A stretch of DNA of 17,973 nucleotides. Origin: Propionibacteriaceae bacterium. GTDB taxonomy: Bacteria > Actinomycetota > Actinomycetes > Propionibacteriales > Propionibacteriaceae. The position numbers and the translations under genes are program-made. How positions within the stretch are numbered: position 1 is the first letter of the stretch; each line of letters starts with the position of its first letter. Under the pieces are notes generated by a model. It ran no database searches and had not been told where the DNA came from. It saw only the letters and a program-made list of their open reading frames with translations. The stretch covers positions 1-17,973 of the forward strand of contig JAIRVA010000204.1 of assembly GCA_031254155.1 (NCBI GenBank), written 5' to 3'. Shown piece after piece: positions 11,462 through 17,973 of the stretch.

Positions 11462-13612
11462 TTACTTGGCCAGCAGTTTCTCCATCAACTCGACGGCGGA
11501 GTCGGGGATGATGGTCCCCGGCGGGTAGATCGCCACGGCACCATCCTCGTACAGTTCCTCGAAGTCAGACGGCGGAATGACGCCACCGACGGTGATCAGG
11601 ATGTCCTGGCCGCCGAGCTTGTCGAGTTCCTCGCGCAGGGCCGGTACGAGCACGAGGTGGCCCGCCGCCAGCGAACTGACCCCGACCACGTGCACATCCG
11701 AGTCCACGGCCTGCCGCGCCACCTCGGCCGGCGTCTGGAACAGCGGGCCCACATCGACGTCCATCCCGAGGTCGGCGTAGGCGGTCGACACCACCTTCTG
11801 ACCCCGGTCGTGACCGTCCTGACCCATCTTGGCGATCAGGATCCGCGGCCGGCGACCGGTCTTCTCCGCGAACTCCTCGACCAGCGCCCGCGCCTTCTCG
11901 ACCACCGGCGTCGACCCGGTCTCCGCCGAATACACCCCGGAGATCGTCCGGATCTGGGCCGTGAACCGGCCGAACACCTTCTCCATCGCGTCCGAGATCT
12001 CACCGATGCTGGCCTTCGCCCGCGCCGCGTCAATCGACAGCTTGAGCAGGTTGCGCTCCGGATCGGTCGGATCCTGGTTCGCGCAGGCCCACGTCAGCTT
12101 CTCCAGCGCCGCCTGGGTGTCGGCCTCGACGCGCTCGGCCCGTAGTTGGTTGAGCTTGGCGATCTGTTCCTCGCGGACAGCGGTGTTGTCGACCTTCCGT
12201 ACCTCCGGCTGGACATCGTCCTCGACGAGGTACTTGTTGACGCCGATCACCGTCTGCTGGCCCGAGTCGATGCGGGCCTGGGTCCGCGCGGCGGCCTCCT
12301 CGATGCGCATCTTGGGGATGCCCGCCTCGATGGCCTTCGCCATACCGCCCGCCTGCTCGACCTCCTGGATGTGGGCCCAGCCGCGCTTGGCCAGCTCGTA
12401 CGTCAGCTTCTCGACGTACGCACTGCCCGCCCACGGGTCAACCGACCGGCACGTGCCGGACTCCTGCTGGATGAACAACTGGGTGTTGCGCGCGATCCGG
12501 GCCGAGAAGTCGGTCGGCAGCGCGATGGCCTCGTCCAGCGAGTTGGTGTGCAGCGACTGCGTGTGGCCCTGCGTGGCGGCCATGGCCTCCAGGCAGGTCC
12601 GGGCGACGTTGTTGTACACATCCTGCGCCGTCAGCGACCAGCCCGATGTCTGCGTGTGCGTACGCAGGCTCATCGACTTGGGGTTTTGCGGGTTGAACTG
12701 CCGGACGAGCCGCGCCCACAGCAGGCGCGCGGCCCGCATCTTGGCGACCTCCATGAAGAAGTTCATGCCCGCCGCCCAGAAGAAGGACAGCCGGGGTGCG
12801 AACTGGTCGACCGCCAACCCGACGGACTCGCCCGCCCGGATGTACTCGACGCCGTCGGCCAGCGTGTATGCCATCTCCAGGTCCGCCGTCGCGCCCGCCT
12901 CCTGCATGTGGTAGCCGGAGATCGAGATCGGGTTGAACTTGGGCATGTTGGCCGTCGTGTACGCGAAGATCTCGGAGATGATCCGCATGGACGGCGTCGG
13001 CGGGTAGATGTACGTGTTGCGGACCATGAACTCCTTGAGGATGTCGTTCTGGATGGTCCCGTTGAGTTGCGCGGGCGCGACGCCCTGCTCCTCGGCCGCG
13101 ACGATGTAGAACGCCATGATCGGCAGGACAGCGCCGTTCATCGTCATCGACACCGACATCTGGTCGAGCGGGATGCCCGCGAACAGTTGCCGCATGTCGA
13201 GGATCGAGTCGACCGCCACGCCCGCCATGCCGACGTCGCCGGTCACGCGCGGGTTGTCCGAGTCGTACCCCCGGTGGGTCGCCAGGTCGAACGCGATCGA
13301 CAGACCCTTCTGGCCGGCGGCCAGGTTGCGGCGGTAGAACGCGTTGGATTCCGCCGCAGTGGAGAAGCCCGCGTACTGCCGGATCGTCCAGGGCTGGTTG
13401 ACGTACATCGTCGGGTAGGGCCCGCGCAGGTACGGCGGGAGCCCGGGGTACGTGTGCAGGAAGTCCAGACCCGTCAGGTCAGCGTCGGTCGAGAGGGGAG
13501 GTACGAGGATGTGCTCGGGGGTCTCCCACCCGCCGGCGATCTCGGGTACGGCCTGGCCCGCCGGGGGGACCGGCGACCCGAGGTCGATTGTGTCAAAACG
13601 TGGAATGCTCAT
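11462..13612 (-). CDS. mutB: Methylmalonyl-CoA mutase, large (catalytic) subunit
   Basis: 716 residues. With adenosylcobalamin it interconverts succinyl-CoA and (R)-methylmalonyl-CoA, the key step of propionate formation or use. The N-terminal TIM barrel has the substrate region TMYVNQPWTIRQYAGFST (68-85) and typical blocks such as AFDLATHRGYDSD, NDILKEFMVRNTYIYPP and HTNSLDEAIALPTDFSARIARNTQ. The C-terminal cobalamin domain has DGHDRG (Asp599, His601, Gly604); His601 should be the lower cobalt ligand. GGVIPPSDF is also visible. ATG 13612 overlaps the mutA stop (ATGA), so the two are translationally coupled. The partner GTPase (MeaB) and epimerase genes often nearby are not in the window. R2 follows the stop. 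Confidence 0.97.
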   Translation of the reverse strand: MSIPRFDTIDLGSPVPPAGQAVPEIAGGWETPEHILVPPLSTDADLTGLDFLHTYPGLPPYLRGPYPTMYVNQPWTIRQYAGFSTAAESNAFYRRNLAAGQKGLSIAFDLATHRGYDSDNPRVTGDVGMAGVAVDSILDMRQLFAGIPLDQMSVSMTMNGAVLPIMAFYIVAAEEQGVAPAQLNGTIQNDILKEFMVRNTYIYPPTPSMRIISEIFAYTTANMPKFNPISISGYHMQEAGATADLEMAYTLADGVEYIRAGESVGLAVDQFAPRLSFFWAAGMNFFMEVAKMRAARLLWARLVRQFNPQNPKSMSLRTHTQTSGWSLTAQDVYNNVARTCLEAMAATQGHTQSLHTNSLDEAIALPTDFSARIARNTQLFIQQESGTCRSVDPWAGSAYVEKLTYELAKRGWAHIQEVEQAGGMAKAIEAGIPKMRIEEAAARTQARIDSGQQTVIGVNKYLVEDDVQPEVRKVDNTAVREEQIAKLNQLRAERVEADTQAALEKLTWACANQDPTDPERNLLKLSIDAARAKASIGEISDAMEKVFGRFTAQIRTISGVYSAETGSTPVVEKARALVEEFAEKTGRRPRILIAKMGQDGHDRGQKVVSTAYADLGMDVDVGPLFQTPAEVARQAVDSDVHVVGVSSLAAGHLVLVPALREELDKLGGQDILITVGGVIPPSDFEELYEDGAVAIYPPGTIIPDSAVELMEKLLAK

Positions 13613-15471
13613 TTTGCAACCCCCAGGGAGTCGAGAGTGGATGTCAGGAAGGCGACGACATCCATGCCGTCGTAGATTTCACCGTCGATGAGGTCAACGG
13701 CCTTGTCAGAACCGGTTTCACTCCGGCGGCCAGCGATCCACACCGTGAGGCCCTGCGCCTTGGCGGCGTCAGCGGCGGCGATGGCTTCGGCCGCGTAGAC
13801 CTTGGCCGACGAGGCGAGGATGACCATCGTCGTACCAGCCGCCTTCGCCTGGGCGATGATCGCCTCGGGGGCCGGGCCCTCGAGCTCGTCAAACGCCAGA
13901 CCGCCCGCAAGCAGCAGGTTCGTCGTGAACTGTTCGCGGCCCCCGAAGTCGCGCCGCTCGCCCAGGCAGGCGAGGACGACCGTCGGGGCCCGGCCCGTCG
14001 CACTCTCGTGCGCCCGGCTGCGGTCACGGAGGGTCTCAAAGACCTCGGCGTCGCGGTGGGGCTGCAGCCCGGCGTACTCGGGGAGCGCCGGGCGCGGGAC
14101 GAAGTCCGTGAGCGGGGCCTCGTCGGCCTTCGGGAACATCGACACCCCGGTTAGCGGGAGCTTGCGGGTGGCGAGGCGCTGGGCGCGCTCGGCGGCGGTC
14201 GCCGCGACCCACTCGGCCACCTGGCCGCTGACAAGGGCTTTCGTCATACCGCCCTGGGCCTCGATGGCCTGGACCCTGGCCCAAGCCTTCTCGGCCAGTT
14301 GCTCGGTCAGCGACTCGAAGACCCAGGCGCCGCCGGCCGGATCCTTGACCGCGCCGACGTGGCTCTCCTCCATGGCCAGCAACGAGATGTTGCGGGCGAC
14401 GCGGCGGGAGAACGGGGTGGGCAGGCCGTAGACCGTGTCGTGCGGCAGGACCGTGATGGTTTCGGCGCCGCCGACGGCTGCCCCGAAGGTACCAATCGTG
14501 GCCCGGAGCAGGTTCACCCACGGGTCGTCCTTGGAGAGCATGCGCCACGAGGTGACCGCGTGCTGGATGGCGCCGCGCCCGGCTTCCGGTACGCCGGTCA
14601 CTTCGCCGACGCGGGACCACAGGCGCCGCAGCGCCCGCAGGCGGGCGATGGTGAGGAACTCGTCGGCCGTGGCGGAGACGCGGAACTCGATGGCGCCGAA
14701 CGCCTGCGCGGGGGTCACGCCCTCCGCGTCGAGTGCCCGGACGTACTCGATGCCCGTCGCGATCGCGAAGGCGAGTTGGTCGACGTCACCGGCGCCGGCG
14801 TTGTCGTACGGCGTCACGTCGACGGTGATCGGGCGGACGCCCGCGTACTGTTCGGCCTTGTGCACCCACGAAGCCAGCGCGGCGAGGTACGGCGAGGTGT
14901 CACCCGTGACGGCGATCGCACCGAGCGGGTCAATGCCCAGGCCGCCCTTGACATCAGTGTGACCGCTGGCCGCCCAGAAGTCGAGCAGCGCCTGGGCCGC
15001 ACCGGCCTGGCGGTCAGCCGAACTGACGTGGATCGACACGGCCTCGGGCAGGACGCCGGCCAAGACGGTCGCGACGTCGGCCAGACCGAGCGCACCCCGG
15101 TCTACCCGCAGCCAGAGGCCGGTGGCCCCGGCGTTGAGGTCGGCCTGGATTGCCTCGGCGGTCCGGACCGGATCAGGATCCTCGTGCAACGGCTCGACGA
15201 TCCAGGGGTTGTCAGGATTGGGCGCCTCGGCGCCGCGGGTGAACGGTACCTGGCCGGGGAGGCCGAGCGCCTGCCCGTCGGGCGCAAGGTACAGAGGGTC
15301 GATCGTGAGGCCGTCCACGGTGACCGTCGTCAGGCGTTTCATCGCCTGCTCAATCGTCAACTCCGTGCCCGGCGGGCGCTTTCTGTTCAGCGCTTTCAGG
15401 ACCTCGCGGTCCCAGTCAGCTTGGGCGGGGGTGGTGAAATCACCCGCCAGCACCATAGTGTCATCCGTCAT
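13609..15471 (-). CDS. mutA: Methylmalonyl-CoA mutase, small subunit
   Basis: 620 residues, close to the small subunit of Propionibacterium. It has the same TIM-barrel plus cobalamin-fold layout as mutB, but the cobalamin ligand motif is lost: where mutB has DGHDRG, this protein reads GERRDFGGRE. As in known heterodimers, it is therefore structural and not catalytic. Conserved blocks include WVNLLRATIGTFGAAVGGAE, LPHDTVYG and SRRVARNISLLAMEESHVG. ATG 15471 is chosen because AGAAGGGAT lies just upstream and the protein begins in the expected place; the frame runs open a further 74 codons without support. It is first in the mutA-mutB operon. A 341-base gap before it holds a -35-like box, a hairpin and R3. 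Confidence 0.95.
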   Translation of the reverse strand: MTDDTMVLAGDFTTPAQADWDREVLKALNRKRPPGTELTIEQAMKRLTTVTVDGLTIDPLYLAPDGQALGLPGQVPFTRGAEAPNPDNPWIVEPLHEDPDPVRTAEAIQADLNAGATGLWLRVDRGALGLADVATVLAGVLPEAVSIHVSSADRQAGAAQALLDFWAASGHTDVKGGLGIDPLGAIAVTGDTSPYLAALASWVHKAEQYAGVRPITVDVTPYDNAGAGDVDQLAFAIATGIEYVRALDAEGVTPAQAFGAIEFRVSATADEFLTIARLRALRRLWSRVGEVTGVPEAGRGAIQHAVTSWRMLSKDDPWVNLLRATIGTFGAAVGGAETITVLPHDTVYGLPTPFSRRVARNISLLAMEESHVGAVKDPAGGAWVFESLTEQLAEKAWARVQAIEAQGGMTKALVSGQVAEWVAATAAERAQRLATRKLPLTGVSMFPKADEAPLTDFVPRPALPEYAGLQPHRDAEVFETLRDRSRAHESATGRAPTVVLACLGERRDFGGREQFTTNLLLAGGLAFDELEGPAPEAIIAQAKAAGTTMVILASSAKVYAAEAIAAADAAKAQGLTVWIAGRRSETGSDKAVDLIDGEIYDGMDVVAFLTSTLDSLGVAK

Positions 15472-15540
15472 TGATATCCCTTCTGGGCTTAGGGCTTGTC
15501 GCGCTCCCATCAAGAGGCGATGTGCGTCAGAAATCAGTCG

Positions 15541-15546
15541 TGTCAA
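15541..15546 (-). promoter_or_regulatory. Possible -35 of the mutAB promoter
   Basis: On the minus strand TTGACA stands 69 bases before the mutA ATG. The -10 at the proper distance is poor (CACATC), so this rests on the -35 alone. Confidence 0.25.
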
Positions 15547-15619
15547 GCCTACCGTGTTTCGGGGTACGACCGTAAAGAGAGGGTGCGAGTTGTGGGGGTA
15601 CGAGAAGGCTCGTGCCCTT

Positions 15620-15649
15620 GGGGCTCGCTCCCCCGCCGCTCCGCGGGGG
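15620..15649. other. GC-rich hairpin with a competing alternative
   Basis: CCCCCGC (15630-15636) pairs with GCGGGGG (15643-15649) over a 6-base loop. The same C run can instead pair with GGGG at 15620-15623 across ctcgct. The two foldings exclude each other. It lies ~150 bases before the mutA start. No U-tract follows on either strand. Confidence 0.4.
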
Positions 15650-15663
15650 TTCGGAGGATGATT

Positions 15664-15702
15664 GGGCGTACTTTCGCGGCATGATGACCGCAAATCACGC
15701 CT
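15664..15702. repeat. Dispersed palindrome R, degenerate copy R3
   Basis: Starts gggcgtactttcgcggcatg and ends with accgcaaatcacgcct. It keeps the gggcgt start, the gcggcatgatg centre and the aaatcacgcc end of R1, with several changes that weaken the dyad. It lies between mutA and the second ATPase, so R2 and R3 flank mutAB. Confidence 0.6.
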
Positions 15703-15731
15703 TATCTGCGGGGCTCGCCACGGGCCCGTGC

Positions 15732-15800
15732 TGTGCTAGATCGTCACTCTGACGTGTGCTAAATGAGCACTCTATTGTGTGCGTTATCGTCAGTTGGTGA
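15732..15800 (+). repeat. Three direct repeats of 23-bp period before ATPase copy 2
   Basis: TGTGCTA begins at 15732 and 15755 and TGTGCGT at 15778. Units 1 and 2 agree at 16 of 23 positions, units 1 and 3 at 14. The third unit ends exactly where the -10 box begins (15801). Inside are two inverted repeats: CGTCA-ctc-TGACG (15742-15754) and GTGCT-aaatg-AGCAC (15756-15770). The period equals that before ATPase copy 1, but the sequence differs. Confidence 0.6.
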
Positions 15801-15806
15801 TAGCCT
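15801..15806 (+). promoter_or_regulatory. -10 box TAGCCT, predicting a leaderless ATPase mRNA
   Basis: TAGCCT (TAnnnT) ends six bases (ggcccc) before the ATG at 15813, with no ribosome site between. It directly abuts the 23-bp repeats. Confidence 0.5.
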
Positions 15807-15812
15807 GGCCCC

Positions 15813-17087
15813 ATGTCGTACCTTCCCCGCCTCGCCGACGACCGCCTCGCTGAGCTGTTCCGCGACCTCCCAGCGGTGAGCATCGTCGGCCCGCGGGCCT
15901 GCGGGAAGACGACAACCGCCCTGCAACTTATCCCCAACATCGTGCACCTAGACCAGAAGTCCGTGGCGCTCGCCTTCCGCGATGACGCCGATGCGGCGTT
16001 GCGAGCCGTTGGCGAGCCGGTCCTGCTCGACGAGTGGCAGAACGCGCCGGAGGTGCTGGGAGCAGTCAAACGCGCCGTCGACGCAATGCCCGGCGCGGGC
16101 CGTTTTCTGCTGACAGGTAGCGTGACGGCCCGGCTCCTGACCGAGCAGTGGCCGGGTACCGGCCGCATCACTGAGGTACGGATGGCACCCATGACCGTCC
16201 GCGAGCTTCAAGCGGCCGGCCCGGCCACGTCGATCATTGACCGACTACGAAGCGGTGATCCGGCTCAGTTGCAGCCCGCCGACGGGCTGGCGGGGTCACT
16301 GGACATCGGTGACTACGTGGCGCTGGCCGTCCGCAGTGGGTTTCCCCAAGTCGCGGACGTGTCGGACAAGGCTCGCGTGTCGTGGCTGGAGAGCTACCGT
16401 GACCAGGTGGTCGCCCGCGACTCGCAGTTCGCTGGACGAGACGTTAACCCGGACAAGTTCGGGCGGTACCTGGAGGCGTTGGCCTTGCACAGTGCCACCG
16501 TGACAACCACCGAAACCCTGTTGGCCATGACTGGTGTGTCCCGGCAAACGGCGTCAACGTACGAGCATCTCCTTGAACGGCTGTACCTCACCGCCGCAGT
16601 CCCGCCATGGTCGTCGCGGCGCGTCCAACGCCTTGTCAAAGCATCAAAGCGACTCCTGGTCGACGCCGGACTCATGGCCGCGATCATCGGCGAGGACGCC
16701 CTCGGACTCCTGTTCGATGCCGACCTCAAGGGGCGCATCATGGAAACCTTCGTGGCCGCCCAACTGCGGGCCGAGTTGCCGTTCGCCCAGTCGCGCGCCC
16801 GGCTCACCCATCTGCGCGACAGCAACGGCCGCCGCGAGGTCGACTTCCTGCTGGAGTACGCGCGCGGCCGGGTCGTCGGCGTCGAGGTCAAGGCCTCGGG
16901 GTCAGTCACCGCACACGATGCCCGCCATCTGGTCTGGCTGCGCGACCAACTGGGCGAGTCGTTCGCCGGCGGCGTCGTCTTCCATACCGGGGCCTTCACC
17001 CGCGAACTCGGCGACCGCCTGGTTGCCGCGCCCATCAGTACCTGCTGGGCGAGTGGGCGTACTTCCACGGCATGCCCCTCGCGTTAG
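15813..17087 (+). CDS. DUF4143-type AAA ATPase with C-terminal nuclease-like fold (copy 2)
   Basis: 424 residues. Walker A is GPRACGKT (26-33), Walker B VLLDEWQ (70-76), and sensor-like RFLLTGS is at ~97-103. A winged-helix segment follows (~235-262: ETLLAMTGVSRQTASTYEHLLERLYL). The DUF4143 part (~280-395) has the PD-(D/E)XK-like pattern REVDFLLE (Asp344) and VVGVEVK (Glu358, Lys360). As for copy 1, the molecular role is not established. The normal family end (AAPIST.WA) is followed here by a short odd tail, SGRTSTACPSR, encoded by DNA matching the left half of R3. ATG 15813 fits the family start (SYLPRLADD) and the -10 spacing. No toxin-antitoxin partner follows; the next element is an IS remnant. 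Confidence 0.87.
   Translation: MSYLPRLADDRLAELFRDLPAVSIVGPRACGKTTTALQLIPNIVHLDQKSVALAFRDDADAALRAVGEPVLLDEWQNAPEVLGAVKRAVDAMPGAGRFLLTGSVTARLLTEQWPGTGRITEVRMAPMTVRELQAAGPATSIIDRLRSGDPAQLQPADGLAGSLDIGDYVALAVRSGFPQVADVSDKARVSWLESYRDQVVARDSQFAGRDVNPDKFGRYLEALALHSATVTTTETLLAMTGVSRQTASTYEHLLERLYLTAAVPPWSSRRVQRLVKASKRLLVDAGLMAAIIGEDALGLLFDADLKGRIMETFVAAQLRAELPFAQSRARLTHLRDSNGRREVDFLLEYARGRVVGVEVKASGSVTAHDARHLVWLRDQLGESFAGGVVFHTGAFTRELGDRLVAAPISTCWASGRTSTACPSR
17055..17074 (+). repeat. Half copy of palindrome R inside the ATPase 3' end
   Basis: gggcgtacttccacggcatg agrees with the first 20 bases of R3 (15664-15683) at 18 positions. It lies in the last codons of ATPase copy 2, after the point where the family normally ends. 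It makes a direct repeat with R3 around the gene. Confidence 0.5.
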
Positions 17088-17129
17088 CATGAAACCTGAA
17101 TTCCCGGTGTGGTTGTGAAGCGTTGGGGG

Positions 17130-17291
17130 TTAGGGTGTGGGGAGTCCGAGTTTGTTGTAGATCGTTTGTTGTTTGGTGGTGATTTTGAGGGGTTGTGCCC
17201 GGTGGTGTGGTTCGTGGTGTTCCTCAATGGAGTCGAGTTCGTCGAGGAGGCTGGTCAGTGTCCAGTCGGTGGTCAGGCCGGTGTCGGCCAT
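17130..17291 (-). pseudogene. C-terminal stub of an IS1634-like transposase
   Basis: 53 residues from ATG 17291 to TAA 17132-17130. It begins MADTGLTTDWTLTSLLDELD and continues SIEEHHEPH...PLKITTKQQTIYNKLGLPTP. The LDELD.IE...KQ..IY..LG pattern is the usual end of IS1634-family transposases, which are several hundred residues long. Directly upstream the frame is closed (TAA) and the base composition changes abruptly. The element has therefore lost its DDE catalytic part, and the break is at about 17292. The ATG is probably an internal Met of the original gene. The outer IS end should lie near 17095-17130. I see no second copy of the element in the window. Confidence 0.65.
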
Positions 17292-17307
17292 TTATGTAGA
17301 CTCTTGA

Positions 17308-17967
17308 TCAACTGACGGCCTCTTCCGTTGTTTTTCCATTTTCATCTACCTTAACCCTTGTTTGGGCATTTCCTTTCGCCAGAAAAAACGATTTCGTGGA
17401 TTGATCATATGTCACGGAGTTATATGCGGCATCATACGCGAGTTTTTGATCGACAAATAGTCCCTGGAAAATCCCGTCCTTATCTCCCACTATTGCGGTT
17501 TTGAAAGTAATCGGATTGTTTTGATCATCAACCGGAGAAAAAGAACTAAACTCAAATTTGATGGCTGGATTATTCAAATCATAAAGGGTTTTGCCTTGCC
17601 CGTCGGTTTCATCACCAAACCCGTCGCTTTGACTAGACTCGTCAGTGTCCTCATCAAAATAGAATCCATTCCAATAGCGGTAACACCCATCGAGAGTTTT
17701 CAATAACGAGCCATCATTTTTATAAATGAACGTCCTACTTGACTCATCATCAACGGTTGTGAGAACATCAAACCAAACCTCTGTCTGGAAATGCGAAGTG
17801 CCTGCGGAGTGCTTGAAAAAGTTGGCTGAAATAAGCGAACCGTCTTTCAAACTGATGTAGTTTAGAAACAAATTATCACTCATTCGCTGTTGATCTCTTG
17901 CTTTCCCATAGTCAATTTCTAACCAATCACTCCATTCACCTTGAACGCCGTAGCGTTCAAGGCTCAT
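17308..17967 (-). CDS. Unrecognised acidic protein in AT-rich DNA, possibly partial
   Basis: 219 residues if it begins at ATG 17967; the frame stays open to the window edge, so it may be longer. No ribosome site is visible in the six bases left. I do not recognise a family. It is acidic and aromatic-rich (GEWSDWLEIDYGK, CYRYWNGFYFDEDTDESS, GFGDETDGQGK), looks mostly beta-stranded, and shows no internal transmembrane segment. It ends VKVDENGKTTEEAVS. Codons are A/T-rich (AAA, GAT, TTT, ATT), unlike every other gene here, and GTAC, frequent elsewhere, is absent. It abuts the IS remnant. Either it was acquired recently from a low-GC organism or the contig is chimeric here. Confidence 0.6.
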   Translation of the reverse strand: MSLERYGVQGEWSDWLEIDYGKARDQQRMSDNLFLNYISLKDGSLISANFFKHSAGTSHFQTEVWFDVLTTVDDESSRTFIYKNDGSLLKTLDGCYRYWNGFYFDEDTDESSQSDGFGDETDGQGKTLYDLNNPAIKFEFSSFSPVDDQNNPITFKTAIVGDKDGIFQGLFVDQKLAYDAAYNSVTYDQSTKSFFLAKGNAQTRVKVDENGKTTEEAVS

Positions 17968-17973
17968 TATAGT

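Noticed and set aside
12146..13675. A 509-codon open frame on the plus strand opposite mutB
   Set aside because: Low-complexity Arg/Asp/Gly/Val product that mirrors mutB codons; mutB is certain. Antisense frames of this kind are normal at this GC content.
14299..15474. A 391-codon open frame on the plus strand opposite mutA
   Set aside because: Shadow of mutA with the same low-complexity composition and no ribosome site or domain.
15472..15812. Cobalamin riboswitch before mutA
   Set aside because: I find no B12-box-like consensus or the multi-stem layout; only one short hairpin pair is visible.
1..17973. tRNA or rRNA genes
   Set aside because: No cloverleaf with T-loop GTTCGANTC-type sequence or rRNA segment was seen on either strand by eye; a covariance-model scan would settle it.

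Overview
The window is high-GC DNA from an actinobacterium. Adjacent mutA and mutB genes, the asd-proC-bS22 neighbourhood and widespread GTG starts fit Propionibacteriales (inference; no 16S rRNA is present). The exception is the last ~680 bases (17292-17973), which are much more AT-rich and look foreign.

Layout. 1-865: the end of a ribbon-helix-helix (RHH) protein, then a lipoprotein with a rhodanese domain. 866-3511: a C-tract-rich intergenic stretch and a large secreted protein with one Mub B1-like and four Mub B2-like repeats. 3630-4454 (-): an aldo/keto reductase. 4573-7278 (+): asd and proC overlap by 4 bases, followed by a 33-residue bS22/AURKAIP1-type ribosomal protein gene and a histidine phosphatase. 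7370-11328: a toxin-antitoxin island with a BrnT-like toxin/RHH antitoxin pair, two broken PIN genes, a DUF4143-type AAA ATPase followed by an RHH VapB/VapC pair, and an AbrB-type VapB/VapC pair. 11462-15471 (-): mutA-mutB, the two subunits of adenosylcobalamin-dependent methylmalonyl-CoA mutase. 15813-17087 (+): a second DUF4143-type ATPase. 17130-17291 (-): the C-terminal stub of an IS1634-like transposase. 17308-17973 (-): an unrecognised gene in AT-rich DNA.

How it fits together. The metabolic genes cover entry to the aspartate-family amino acids (asd), the last step of proline synthesis (proC) and the propionate/succinate interconversion (mutAB). Between and beside them sit modules typical of genomic islands. 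Their boundaries carry a dispersed ~47-base palindrome (R1 at 7924, R2 at 11403, degenerate R3 at 15664, half copy at 17055).

The least expected patterns are these. (a) Both ATPase genes have three direct repeats of exactly 23-bp period immediately before the gene, with different sequences at the two loci. (b) Three island genes have a TAnnnT -10 box exactly six bases before ATG, which predicts leaderless mRNAs. (c) A 19-base element occurs, always in the sense direction, after three unrelated genes. (d) Period-8 C-tract arrays predict G-quadruplexes. (e) GTAC is strongly over-represented in the high-GC DNA and absent from the AT-rich end.
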